Source: DASSFG01 sp035550375
GTDB lineage: Bacteria > Planctomycetota > Planctomycetia > Pirellulales > JAICIG01
Assembly: GCA_035550375.1 (NCBI GenBank)
Contig: DASZPH010000084.1
Span: forward strand, 62,001-126,000
Reading direction: 5' to 3'
Length of the DNA stretch: 64,000 nucleotides
The notes beneath the pieces were generated by a model, which did no database searches, was not told the origin of the DNA, and worked only from the letters and a program-made list of their open reading frames with translations. This document shows, piece by piece, positions 1 through 8,687 of this stretch; position 1 is the first letter of the stretch; every line of letters starts with the position of its first letter. Both the position numbers and the translations under genes were made by a program.

Positions 1-600
1 GACGTCGAGTCGATTCGCGATCTCTCGCGTTACGAAGCCTATTCCTGTCTTGTCCCGGGCAGCCGACTGCAAGAAGACGCCGTCTCCTCAGCACAGCTCG
101 ATCGTGAAGCCGACGGCACGCTGACCTGGTCCTGGAAGCGCGACACGCCAGTCGTCTCGCCGCAAGCGCAAAGCCGGTTGCTCAAGGCGGGAGGGCTCAA
201 ACCGGGCGAGGCGGCCGTCGACCTGGTCGACCCCGACAGCAAGCAACACGCGGTGGCCCACCGCGGCAGCGTTTACTTCAACGAGTTCCGCCGACGCTGG
301 ATCATGATCGCCACCGAGATCGGCGGCACGTCGCAACTCGGCGAGATCTGGTATGCCGAGGCCGACGCCCCCCAAGGCCCCTGGCGATACGCCCGCAAGG
401 TGCTGACGCACGACCGCTACAGTTTCTACAACCCGAAGCAGCATCCTTACTTCGACCAGGAAGGCGGACGGCTGATCTACTTCGAGGGAACCTACACCAA
501 CAGCTTCTCGGGCAACCCCGCACAGACGCCGCGGTACGACTACAACCAGGTCATGTACCAGCTCGACCTGGCGGACGAGCGGCTGAAGCTGCCGCAGTGA
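1..600 (+). CDS. 3' part of a secreted-type hypothetical protein (DUF4185/GH43-like), truncated by window start
   Basis: The frame is open from base 1 to a TGA at 598-600, so about 199 C-terminal residues are visible and the start lies outside the window. The visible part is rich in aromatic residues and contains FNEFRRRWIMIATEIGG, IWYAEADAPQGPW and a QHPYF segment, a pattern seen in five-bladed beta-propeller hydrolase-like proteins (DUF4185 and GH43-like families). No catalytic residue can be assigned from this fragment. Its stop overlaps the GTG of the next gene, so the two may be co-transcribed. The family assignment is tentative; the reading frame is clear from codon use. Confidence 0.6.
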   Translation, partial: DVESIRDLSRYEAYSCLVPGSRLQEDAVSSAQLDREADGTLTWSWKRDTPVVSPQAQSRLLKAGGLKPGEAAVDLVDPDSKQHAVAHRGSVYFNEFRRRWIMIATEIGGTSQLGEIWYAEADAPQGPWRYARKVLTHDRYSFYNPKQHPYFDQEGGRLIYFEGTYTNSFSGNPAQTPRYDYNQVMYQLDLADERLKLPQ

Positions 601-2537
601 TCTCGGAGCGAGTTGATTACAATGGGGTGGCATCGTTTCAAACCGCCCCTCTGCAAGATCCGTCCGTGCCCGATCCTTTTGACCTTGCCTGGCAGGCTCA
701 TCAAGCGGGTGAGCTGGCGAAAGCGGAAGAAGGTTATCGGCGCATTCTGCAGCGCGAGCCGCGCAACGGGCGGGTGTGGTTCGTCCTCGGCAATCTCTGC
801 CAGGATCAAGCACGCAACGCCGAAGCGCTGGCCTGCTTCAAGCAGGCCGCCGAGCTGGAGCCGCGCGAGCCGGAGGGGCATTTTCACGTCGGCAACGCCC
901 TGCTCAAACAGGAGAAATGGACCGAGGCCGAAGCGGCCTACCGCGAGTGCCTGGCGCTCAGGCCCGACCATCTGGAGGCGCTGGTCAACCTCGGCTTCGC
1001 CCTGGGCGAGCAGGAGCGCCCCCAGGAGGCCGAAGCCTGTTATCGGCAGGCCCTGCAACTGAAGGACGACGTTCCAGAAATCCAGCAGAATCTGGCGAAC
1101 GTGCTCCGCGACCGCGGTGAGCTGGACGAGGCGGTCGGGCTTTACCAGCGGGCGCTGGCGCTGCGGCCCGACTACGCGAAGGCGCACGTGAACCTGGGCG
1201 TCGCCCTCATCGGCTTGCGCCGCATTGGCGAGGCGGTTGAGCACCTGCAGCGCGGCGTGGAGCTCGAAACCGACTTCGCCGAGGCGTTCAACAGCTTGGG
1301 AGCTGCCGTCTCGGTGCTGCGCCGCTTTGACGAGGCTCACGCCCACTACGAGCACGCCATCCGGCTCAAACCCGACTACGCCGACGCGCATTGGAACCGG
1401 TCGCTGCTGTGGCTTCTCCAGGGGAACTTCGAGCGCGGTTGGCCGGCCTTCGAATGGCGTTGGCGCTGCAGGCGAACCACGCCACGGCCTTCTCTCAGCC
1501 AGCCGGAGTGGGACGGCTCGCCGCTGGACGGCCGCACGATCCTGCTCTACAGCGAGCAGGGCCTGGGCGACATGCTACAGTTTGTCCGCTACGCGCGGAT
1601 CGTCAAGAATTTCGGCGGCCGGGTCGTCGTGCAGTGCCAGCGCCCGCTGCTGCGCATCCTGGCGAGTTGTGCGGGAATCGACGAACTCGCAGCGCAAGGC
1701 GAGCCCGCCCCGAAACACGACGTGCAGGCGGCCCTGATGAGTCTGCCGCTCATCCTGGGAACACGCACCGACAATATCCCGGCAGATATTCCCTATTTAG
1801 CCGCGGACTCGGAGCTCGTCGAGCACTGGCGGCGGCAGCTCGCGCCGCTACGGGGTTTTCGCGTCGGCATAGCCTGGAAGGGAAGCACACGGTATCCATG
1901 GGACCGCCACCGCTCGACAACGCCGGAGCATTTTGAGCCGCTCGCCCGTGTTCCCGGCGTGCAACTGGTCAGCCTGCAAAAAGCGGAGGCGGGGCAGGTC
2001 GGAAGCCCGACGTTTAAGGTGCAAACGCGGGGAGACGCGACAGACGGCTCCGATCGACGGCCCGCGGCAGGGGGAGAGTTTGAAGTTGTGTCGTTCGGCA
2101 ACCTGGTGGACGAAGCGTCCGGTCCGTTCATGGACACGGCGGCGATGATCGCCAACCTCGACCTGGTGGTGTCGGTCGACACCTCGATCGGCCATCTGGC
2201 AGGGGCGCTGGGCAGGCCGACCTGGCTAGCGCTCAACTATTCGGCCGACTGGCGATGGATGGTCGACCGCAACGACACGCCCTGGTATCCGACGACGCGC
2301 CTCTTTCGGCAGCAGCAGCCGGGAGACTGGCCGGGCGTTTTTCGCCAGATGGCGGCCGAACTGGAACGACTCGTCGCCAAGTCGCCAACACGACCGATCC
2401 TGATCGAGGTCACACCGGATGAACTGGGGGAGCGGATCAACCGGATCGAATCCGAATTGCCCACGGCCGACCCCGAGCGCGTGCATGTGCTGCGGGCCGA
2501 GCTGGCGCGCTTGCGGACCAGAAAGCCGCTGCCTTGA
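597..2537 (+). CDS. TPR protein with C-terminal glycosyltransferase-9-like domain
   Basis: Roughly residues 25-265 are consecutive 34-residue TPRs (for example EAYRECLALRPDHLEALVNL), and residues 300-620 form a GT-B-like domain with the motifs LYSEQGLGDMLQFVRYA, GIAWKGS, DLVVSVDTSIGHLAGAL and WRWM. These match the TPR plus heptosyltransferase-like (GT9/GT41-related) proteins found widely in planctomycetes. They are presumed to transfer a sugar to a protein or envelope polymer; the acceptor is unknown. The longest start is a GTG at 597 that overlaps the previous stop (GTGA). GTGs at 627 and 666 are alternatives, and a TACAAT box at 618-623 would favour a later start. A paralog lies at 58639-60129. 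It is convergent with the methyltransferase at 2546, with an 8-bp gap. Confidence 0.85.
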   Translation: MISERVDYNGVASFQTAPLQDPSVPDPFDLAWQAHQAGELAKAEEGYRRILQREPRNGRVWFVLGNLCQDQARNAEALACFKQAAELEPREPEGHFHVGNALLKQEKWTEAEAAYRECLALRPDHLEALVNLGFALGEQERPQEAEACYRQALQLKDDVPEIQQNLANVLRDRGELDEAVGLYQRALALRPDYAKAHVNLGVALIGLRRIGEAVEHLQRGVELETDFAEAFNSLGAAVSVLRRFDEAHAHYEHAIRLKPDYADAHWNRSLLWLLQGNFERGWPAFEWRWRCRRTTPRPSLSQPEWDGSPLDGRTILLYSEQGLGDMLQFVRYARIVKNFGGRVVVQCQRPLLRILASCAGIDELAAQGEPAPKHDVQAALMSLPLILGTRTDNIPADIPYLAADSELVEHWRRQLAPLRGFRVGIAWKGSTRYPWDRHRSTTPEHFEPLARVPGVQLVSLQKAEAGQVGSPTFKVQTRGDATDGSDRRPAAGGEFEVVSFGNLVDEASGPFMDTAAMIANLDLVVSVDTSIGHLAGALGRPTWLALNYSADWRWMVDRNDTPWYPTTRLFRQQQPGDWPGVFRQMAAELERLVAKSPTRPILIEVTPDELGERINRIESELPTADPERVHVLRAELARLRTRKPLP

Positions 2538-2545
2538 CGGTTCGG

Positions 2546-3166
2546 TCAGGCGCCGCGTTGAAAGTAGCGGTCGACCTGGTCCAGCGGCGTCAGCCCCAGC
2601 AGTTCAGCGCGGTGGGCCGCCAGATCGTCCCAGCCGAGTTCGTCCCATCCCTTGGCGAGCTTCAACGGCTCGCTGCGGCCTCGCCGCACGACGCCCAGAC
2701 CGTAGTCGGTGTCGAGCACGGTCACGTTCAAATCGGGCCGCGACGTGCGCAGCCGCACGATGGCCTTCCAGCAGTCTCCCGTCCACTCAGCCTGAACGCG
2801 GGGCACGCGCTGCATCTCTTCGCTGCGCGGGTTGCAGTCGTGCAACACGATCGTGCCGCCGACGCTCAGGCAGTCGAGCGAATTGACTACGTCGCGGTGA
2901 ACCTGCTCGTGATGGTGCAAACCGTCGATGAACACCAGGTCGAAGAAATTGCGGGCGTGTAGCGCCGCAAAAAAGGAGTCGGAAGGAGCACAGAACAGCA
3001 GACTTCCCGGCACGCTCAACTCGCGAACGATCCGATCGGGATCGATCCCGACTTTGAGCACCGCCTTCACCGCCGCAAAACAGTCGCCCCCCGCAACGCC
3101 GATCTCAAGGTAGTTGCGATATCGATAAGAATCGATCAGGCGATTCAGGAATTCCACGCGGTTCAT
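2546..3166 (-). CDS. class I SAM-dependent methyltransferase (Methyltransf_24 type)
   Basis: This 206-residue protein has a SAM-binding glycine motif near the N terminus (NYLEIGVAGGDCF), an acidic residue after beta-2 (VGIDPDRI), and a FVFIDG-like LVFIDGLHHHEQV segment followed by VGGTIVLHDCNPR, the usual order for small Methyltransf_24 enzymes. The substrate cannot be predicted; relatives often act on small molecules or sugar moieties. The ATG at 3166 overlaps the stop of the upstream S9 peptidase gene as ATGA, so translation is probably coupled and this is the last gene of the 2.5-8.5 kb minus-strand operon. Confidence 0.8.
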   Translation of the reverse strand: MNRVEFLNRLIDSYRYRNYLEIGVAGGDCFAAVKAVLKVGIDPDRIVRELSVPGSLLFCAPSDSFFAALHARNFFDLVFIDGLHHHEQVHRDVVNSLDCLSVGGTIVLHDCNPRSEEMQRVPRVQAEWTGDCWKAIVRLRTSRPDLNVTVLDTDYGLGVVRRGRSEPLKLAKGWDELGWDDLAAHRAELLGLTPLDQVDRYFQRGA

Positions 3167-5745
3167 GGGGTCAACTGGTTCTGCGCCGCGGGCTCCCAGC
3201 GGGGCTCGCGGCCGTGCAGGTGCCTGACCAGAAAATCGGTGCGGCGGCGCGAGCCATAAGGAGTTTCGGCGGCGCCGTGTCCGGCGCCCGCCACGATGAC
3301 GAAATCAAAATCCTTGTCGGCCTTTTGCAGTGCCCGCACGACCTGCATCGTCGAAGCGGGGTCGACGTTCCTGTCCAATTCTCCGACAACTAGCAGCAGC
3401 TTGCCTTCCAGTTTGCCCGCGTGCACGACGTTGGACGACGCTTCGTAATGGGGGCCGATGGGATAACCCATCCACTGCTCGTTCCACCAGATCTTGTCCA
3501 TGCGGTTGTCGTGGCAGCCGCAGTCGGCAACCGCGACTTTGTAAAAGTCGTGGTGATCGATCAGCGCTCGCAGCGCGTTCTGACCTCCGGCACTGCCGCC
3601 GTAGATGCCAACGCGTGAAAGATCCATCCAACGGCGATCCTCCGCCGCGGCCTTGAGCCAGGCGATCCGATCGGCAAACCCGGCGTCGGCCAGGTTGCGC
3701 CAGCAGACATCATGAAACGCCTTGCTGCGCCAATTGGTGCCCATGCCGTCGATCTGCACCACGATGAAACCCAACTCGGCTAGCGCGTGCTGAGGGGCGA
3801 GCAGGCCAAACGACTTGGGAACATGCGCTCCGTGCGGACCCGCGTAGATTTGCTCGACGACCGGATAGCTTTGCGTCGGATTGAAATTCGTCGGGCGAAC
3901 CAGAATGCCGTGGATCGCCGTTTGTCCATCACGCCCGGGGGCGACGAAGCGCTCCGGAAAGCTCCAACCGGTGTCGAGCAAAGCCTGAACGTCGGCCCGT
4001 TCGAGTTCGCAGATGAGCTTGCCGTCGAGAGAACGCCGTAACTCGACGACTGGCGGATGATCGACTCGCGACCATCTGTCGAAAAAGAACCGATGGTCGG
4101 GCGAAAACGTCACCTCGTGGTTGCCGTCCGCCTCGGTCAGAACCGTAAGTTCCTGGCCGTCGAAGTTAACGCGGCAAAGATGGAGGTGATACGGATCCTG
4201 CTCCGGGCGCACTCCCCCGGCGTAGAACCAGATCTCGCGCTTCTGCGGATCGACATGCTCCACCCGCCGAACCACCCAGGCGCCCTGCGTGACCTGGTTC
4301 TTCAGCCGTCCGTCAACCGCGTCGTAGAGATACAGGTGGTTCCATCCATCTCGCTCCGACATCCAAAGGATTTCGTGAGTCTCGTCGAGAGGCCGATAGA
4401 AGAGCTTGGAGCTGTAATCGATGAAGGTTGGCGCCGACTCGTCGATCAGGACCGATGTCGATCCAGACACGGCGTCGACCGCCACGACGCGCAGAGCCTG
4501 GTGGCCGCGCTCGTTGTACAGAAACGTGAACCGCCGGGAGTCGGCGTCCCAGCGCAAATCGCCGATACTCCAGGGATTGGCAAAAAGCTGCTCGTCGATG
4601 GCAACGGCCTTGCCGGTCGCAACGTCGAAAAGCCTGGGGCGGGAGCGGGCGACGGCGTCTCCCGGCTTCAAATAATCGAACGTGTGGAGCTTCGGCTGTA
4701 CCTGGTCGGTGGGCGACGATTCGATCAGATGGACGGGATGTTCCTGGGCCGCGCGGACTTGCAGGAGCAGCAGCTTGGACGAATCGGGCGACCAGAGCAA
4801 GGGAGCCTCGTAAGCGTCCTGGGCTGTGCCGTCGCTCGTCAAGGCGACCTCGGCCGTGTTGGCTTCCGCGGGATCCAGGCGGCGCAGATAAACGTTGTGG
4901 TCGCGCAGCTCGACTGACCATCGGCCGTCGGGTGATACCTTGCCGGGTGCTGCGGCCGGCGCCGGTTTCACGGCTTCCTCGACGGCCGGCGCCGGCTTGG
5001 CGTCGGCGGGAATAATGGCCCGCCGCCTGTCCGACTCGGCGACAAACACCGCCAGGGTGTTGCCCTGCGCGTCGACCACTTCCCACACATGGCCCGCGAA
5101 CGTGTGCTGTCGACGTTCTTCGCCCGGTCCAATGGCTCCGTAGGGTCGCCGCTCGCGGTCGAAGTCACGCCAGAAGAGGCGAAGACTTTGGCCCGTTCGG
5201 TTCGCGAAGACGATCTCCGTTTCCTGGTCTCCGCTGCGGCTGGCGCGCGGCGCGCGGGCTCGCAAAGGCAAGTTTGCCTCGCCCGTGGCCTCTTCCGCGG
5301 TCTCTTCCACCTCCCATGATTGCAGATTGCAGCGGATGCGACGGCCCCCGACGGTGCAAGTCAGATACTCGCGCTGGTCGTCAAGAACGACGCTTTCGAG
5401 CGGCAAGGCCTCGGCGCGCAGCTCTTGCTTCAGGATGCCCGACAACGCCACCGCCAGCCGCTCGTGGTCGAAAGCGGGCGACCGAGTCGCCGCTTCCGCA
5501 TCCACCCAGACGAACTCGTGCCGGTCACGGGCCGTGCTCACCCGGTACCAGAATCGGGTTCCCCCGGCAACCCAGTGCGGTTGCACGCGGTCGCGGAAGA
5601 CGGTGTTCGCCCCCTTGCGGGTGAGGTCGGCGGCGCGCTCGTAATCCGCCTTGGAACCCTGAGCCTGGGCTCGGCTGGAGGCCGCGAGGCCCACGATCAA
5701 CGTTGCGACCAGCGGCAGCCGCTGGCGAATCCTCGCCGTATTCAT
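3163..5745 (-). CDS. S9 family peptidase (dipeptidyl-peptidase IV/prolyl oligopeptidase type), secreted
   Basis: The gene encodes about 860 residues. It has an N-terminal signal peptide (basic ARIRQR, then LPLVATLIVGLAASSRAQA), a long beta-propeller of DPPIV_N type (about 120-600) and a C-terminal alpha/beta-hydrolase peptidase domain. Nucleophile motif GGSAGG puts Ser near 718, with Asp near 791 (GELDRNVDP) and His near 823 (GAGHG), so the catalytic triad is intact. It would cleave dipeptides or short peptides outside the cytoplasm. The ATG at 5745 is preferred over the in-frame GTG at 5751 because GAGGGG lies 8 nt upstream of it. The downstream methyltransferase overlaps by 4 nt; the upstream PQQ-like gene is 51 bp away. 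Confidence 0.92.
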   Translation of the reverse strand: MNTARIRQRLPLVATLIVGLAASSRAQAQGSKADYERAADLTRKGANTVFRDRVQPHWVAGGTRFWYRVSTARDRHEFVWVDAEAATRSPAFDHERLAVALSGILKQELRAEALPLESVVLDDQREYLTCTVGGRRIRCNLQSWEVEETAEEATGEANLPLRARAPRASRSGDQETEIVFANRTGQSLRLFWRDFDRERRPYGAIGPGEERRQHTFAGHVWEVVDAQGNTLAVFVAESDRRRAIIPADAKPAPAVEEAVKPAPAAAPGKVSPDGRWSVELRDHNVYLRRLDPAEANTAEVALTSDGTAQDAYEAPLLWSPDSSKLLLLQVRAAQEHPVHLIESSPTDQVQPKLHTFDYLKPGDAVARSRPRLFDVATGKAVAIDEQLFANPWSIGDLRWDADSRRFTFLYNERGHQALRVVAVDAVSGSTSVLIDESAPTFIDYSSKLFYRPLDETHEILWMSERDGWNHLYLYDAVDGRLKNQVTQGAWVVRRVEHVDPQKREIWFYAGGVRPEQDPYHLHLCRVNFDGQELTVLTEADGNHEVTFSPDHRFFFDRWSRVDHPPVVELRRSLDGKLICELERADVQALLDTGWSFPERFVAPGRDGQTAIHGILVRPTNFNPTQSYPVVEQIYAGPHGAHVPKSFGLLAPQHALAELGFIVVQIDGMGTNWRSKAFHDVCWRNLADAGFADRIAWLKAAAEDRRWMDLSRVGIYGGSAGGQNALRALIDHHDFYKVAVADCGCHDNRMDKIWWNEQWMGYPIGPHYEASSNVVHAGKLEGKLLLVVGELDRNVDPASTMQVVRALQKADKDFDFVIVAGAGHGAAETPYGSRRRTDFLVRHLHGREPRWEPAAQNQLTP

Positions 5746-5796
5746 GTTCACAACCCCTCGCTCGGTCGGCTTTGAACGACGCGTTACGCGGCTACG

Positions 5797-7044
5797 TTAC
5801 GGGGCCAACTCCTCGATACAGTAGAGGCTCTTCTTGGTGCGGATGAAGAGGGCCCGGCCGGCGACGGCGGGCGAAGCCATACAGCCGTCGTCGAGCTTGT
5901 TGGTCGCCAGCAGTTCGTAGCGCCGCGCGGCGGCGATAACGGGCAACTCGCCGTCTTCGCTCAGAAAATAAACATGCCCGTCGGCGTAGACTGGTGAGGC
6001 GCTGTAGTGCCCCCCCAGGCGCTGACGCCAGACGAGCTTGCCGGAAGCGGCCTCGAGGCAGCTCAGGATGCCCGCCTCGTTGGTCATGAACAGCAAGTCG
6101 CCGACGAGCAGCGGGGCACAGCGCGACGGCATGGCCTGCTGCTCCTTCCAGACAACGTTCGCCGTCAGGTCTCCGCTTCCTTCGGGCCGGACGGCAAACT
6201 CGCGCATGCCGCCGTCCGCCGTGTTGATAAACAGCAGTCCATGCCCGAACAACGGGGGTGCGGCCGCGTTCATCCCCCCATGACGGATCCGCCACACGAT
6301 TTCCCCACTGAGCGGCTCGTAGGCGGTTGTGCCGGCGGCGGCGGGGCTGATCAACAGCGGCCTTCCCTCGACCTCAATGACCAACGGGGTTCCGTAGGCC
6401 TTCTTTGCGTCGCCGTCGGAGGTGCCGTAGTCGATATCCCGGTCGCGCTTCCAGACCGTCTGGCCGGTTGCCTTGTCTAACGCCACGACGTATTGCAGGT
6501 CAAAGCCGTCGAAGTTGATGAACAGGAGATTGCCAAACAGGATCGGCGACGAGCCCGCGCCCCGGTGATGGTCGCAGGGCAGATCTTGCCGCGTCCAAAG
6601 CGTCGCCCCCGTGGCCGTGTCGAGGCAAGCCGTGCCGTGGCTGCCGTAGTGGACGTAAATCCGGCCCTCTTCGACAACCGGCGTCGGCGAGGCGTAGCTG
6701 TTGAAGGGGTAGCAAAACTGCGGCTTGGCGATGTGAAACACCACCCTATCCAGCAGGATCTTGCCCGTCGCACGGTCGAGCTTGATGACCGACAGTTCCT
6801 TGCCGTCTTCGGTGGCCGTGGTCAACCAAACCTCGTCGTGCCAGATCACGGGCGACGACCAGGCACGTCCGTGAATCGGCGTCTTCCATTTCACGTTCTT
6901 CGACTCGCCCCACTCCGTCGGCAGGCCTTTAGCGTCTGAGACGCCTTGACCATCGGGCCCGCGAAACTGCGGCCAGGTCTCACCGGCCCGCAAAACGGGC
7001 CCGGCCGTAAGGAAGAGCAGAGCGAGGGAAACGATGAATCGCAT
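5797..7044 (-). CDS. PQQ-like beta-propeller repeat protein, exported
   Basis: This is a 415-residue protein with signal peptide (RFIVSLALLFLTAGPVLRA) followed by WPQFRGPDGQGV, the usual opening of planctomycete PQQ-binding-like propellers. Repeated blades carry W(K/R)..D..TG.. turns (for example LDKATGQTVWKRDRD, LEAASGKLVWRQRLGG). No dehydrogenase catalytic residues are apparent, so a structural or binding role of BamB-like type is more likely than enzymatic oxidation. The start is taken as the ATG at 7044, which shares one base with the stop of the FIST gene (TGATG). The longer TTG start at 7047 is less likely. Confidence 0.88.
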   Translation of the reverse strand: MRFIVSLALLFLTAGPVLRAGETWPQFRGPDGQGVSDAKGLPTEWGESKNVKWKTPIHGRAWSSPVIWHDEVWLTTATEDGKELSVIKLDRATGKILLDRVVFHIAKPQFCYPFNSYASPTPVVEEGRIYVHYGSHGTACLDTATGATLWTRQDLPCDHHRGAGSSPILFGNLLFINFDGFDLQYVVALDKATGQTVWKRDRDIDYGTSDGDAKKAYGTPLVIEVEGRPLLISPAAAGTTAYEPLSGEIVWRIRHGGMNAAAPPLFGHGLLFINTADGGMREFAVRPEGSGDLTANVVWKEQQAMPSRCAPLLVGDLLFMTNEAGILSCLEAASGKLVWRQRLGGHYSASPVYADGHVYFLSEDGELPVIAAARRYELLATNKLDDGCMASPAVAGRALFIRTKKSLYCIEELAP

Positions 7045-8240
7045 CAAGAGGAAATCCTTGGCACCGGTTGAAAGACAGCCGCGCTGGCGGTAAATCCGTG
7101 CAAAAAGTTCTTGCCCCCGATCGGCCCCATTTCTCCCTGGGCGAAAAAGCCGGCGAGAGGAATCTTGCCGAGCACCTCGCGGACCACGCCTGCATCGTGG
7201 TCGGGCACATCGAACAGCCGGGTGCCCCGCCCGTTGCAGGTGAAGAGCAAGGCCGCCGCGCCTCCCCCGGCCTGCCCGAGAAGCTCGCGCAGATCTTCGC
7301 CTGCTGTCTGCGCGTCGCGCACGTGGAACTGCACGGTTTGCCCCCTCCGCAGGTAGTCACCGATGGCCAGCGAGCCGGTCTCGCGGTCGGCGCCGATGCA
7401 ATTGCGGATCAGAAAATCACCCCGGTCGAAATGCTCCTGGTATTCGTTGATCACCAGGCCCAGGTGTAAGCCCTTTTGCACGAGTTGCTGATCGTAGGGC
7501 GTAAGTTCATCGAACAGTTCCTGAAGCTGGACCAGCGGAGGCTTGCCGCTTAGTTCGGCGATGACGTTCTGTTCGGCCTTCGTCACCACATAAGGCCGGC
7601 CGATCGGCCGGCATCCCTGCGAGACGACGGGGCAAATGCGAACGCCCCCATGTATCAGGGCTCCAACAGCGCCGGAGTTGACAACCCGGTCGCCCATAAT
7701 CAAGCGGTTGCGGCCCGGACTCGCCGCCCCGCTAGCCATGCCCCCCAGGATCGGGACGCCAGGGTGGTCCTCGTTAAATCGCTCCAGCAGCCAATCGGCC
7801 GGAAACGAAAATGGATCGGCCAGCAAGATCAGGGCCGATCCGTCGGGCCACGCCCCGGATAGATCTTCCGGCCAGCCGAGAAGCGTTCCTCCGTCGGCCG
7901 TGTTTGCAAACTCAAGCTCCAGGGGGTGCAACGACGCGCCCGGCAGACTGGCCAGCCACAGTGCCAGCGCCGGGTCTCCCTCGACTTCGCGATCGTCGCC
8001 GACGATCGACTCCCCTGAGCATCCCAGCAAACAGCCGGGCGAAAGCCGTCGCGTGATCTCACTGCAGATGGCCTCCGCCTGCGGCGCGTGGTGGGCTGAG
8101 AAAAAAACGACCGCCAGATCGGGCCTGGCGCCCAAATCCTCCCCGGCGCGCGTGCAGACCTCGTCGATTGCCCCGGCGGTCTTCGGCGACGTGGAAAGTG
8201 CCGAAGCGAAGCGGGGGGGGAGATTATCTGCCGCGTTCAT
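7044..8240 (-). CDS. FIST N/C domain signal-sensing protein
   Basis: The 398-residue protein has a FIST_N part (about 20-220: a DLAVVFFSAHHAPQA strand, LLGCSGESIVGD, PGVPILGGMASG) and a FIST_C part (about 240-390: VTKAEQNVIAELSGKPPL, FLIRNCIGAD, LLFTCNGRG). FIST proteins are proposed cytoplasmic sensors of small ligands such as amino acids. Here the domain is not fused to a kinase or receptor, so it would have to signal through a partner or act on its own. It lies 9 bp downstream of a small gene and overlaps the PQQ-like gene, which places a cytoplasmic sensor in the same transcript as two exported proteins. Confidence 0.9.
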   Translation of the reverse strand: MNAADNLPPRFASALSTSPKTAGAIDEVCTRAGEDLGARPDLAVVFFSAHHAPQAEAICSEITRRLSPGCLLGCSGESIVGDDREVEGDPALALWLASLPGASLHPLELEFANTADGGTLLGWPEDLSGAWPDGSALILLADPFSFPADWLLERFNEDHPGVPILGGMASGAASPGRNRLIMGDRVVNSGAVGALIHGGVRICPVVSQGCRPIGRPYVVTKAEQNVIAELSGKPPLVQLQELFDELTPYDQQLVQKGLHLGLVINEYQEHFDRGDFLIRNCIGADRETGSLAIGDYLRRGQTVQFHVRDAQTAGEDLRELLGQAGGGAAALLFTCNGRGTRLFDVPDHDAGVVREVLGKIPLAGFFAQGEMGPIGGKNFLHGFTASAAVFQPVPRISS

Positions 8241-8249
8241 GCAGTGTGG

Positions 8250-8531
8250 TTAGTCGTGGTCGGCAAAAATGGCTTTCAAGACTTCGTTCCACGCCGCCTC
8301 GTGCGGCATGACGCGCTGCCAATCGGCGCGGGCCGCCGGCTCGCCGTTCTTCAGGTTCTCAAGCAAGCGGGTGGCAACCTCCCGCGTTTCGCGAAACAGG
8401 GCCAGGCTCTTGGCCCGGTCGCGCGGCGAGTAGTCCTGCCAGATGTCGGTCGCCCCCAATGCACTGTCGCAGTCGGCCACGAGGGTCGTCAGGTGGTCGA
8501 TCGCCTTCGCTCGGGCAGCCGCCGGGCCCAT
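8250..8531 (-). CDS. small hypothetical protein (93 aa)
   Basis: The frame can extend upstream to 8675, but the ATG at 8531 is preceded by GGAGGAGG at ideal spacing, and the N-terminal extension looks non-coding (Ser/Arg-rich). The predicted product is helical and soluble, beginning MGPAAARAKAIDHL, with no signal peptide and no recognised domain. It is separated from the FIST start by 9 bp and is probably the first gene of the FIST operon. Function unknown; it may be a partner of the FIST protein (inference from position only). Confidence 0.65.
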   Translation of the reverse strand: MGPAAARAKAIDHLTTLVADCDSALGATDIWQDYSPRDRAKSLALFRETREVATRLLENLKNGEPAARADWQRVMPHEAAWNEVLKAIFADHD

Positions 8532-8687
8532 GCTGCCTCCTCCGCTGTCGCCTCTCTTGTCCTGCCGGCCAGATCGCCAGCCGACCTCACTTGATTGTAA
8601 TGACGAGCAAGCGGCGTCGCGAGAGTCTCTCGAAGAGTCGGGGGAGGAGAGGCGACGAACGGCGTCCCACACCAAGGCGCCAAGGTT

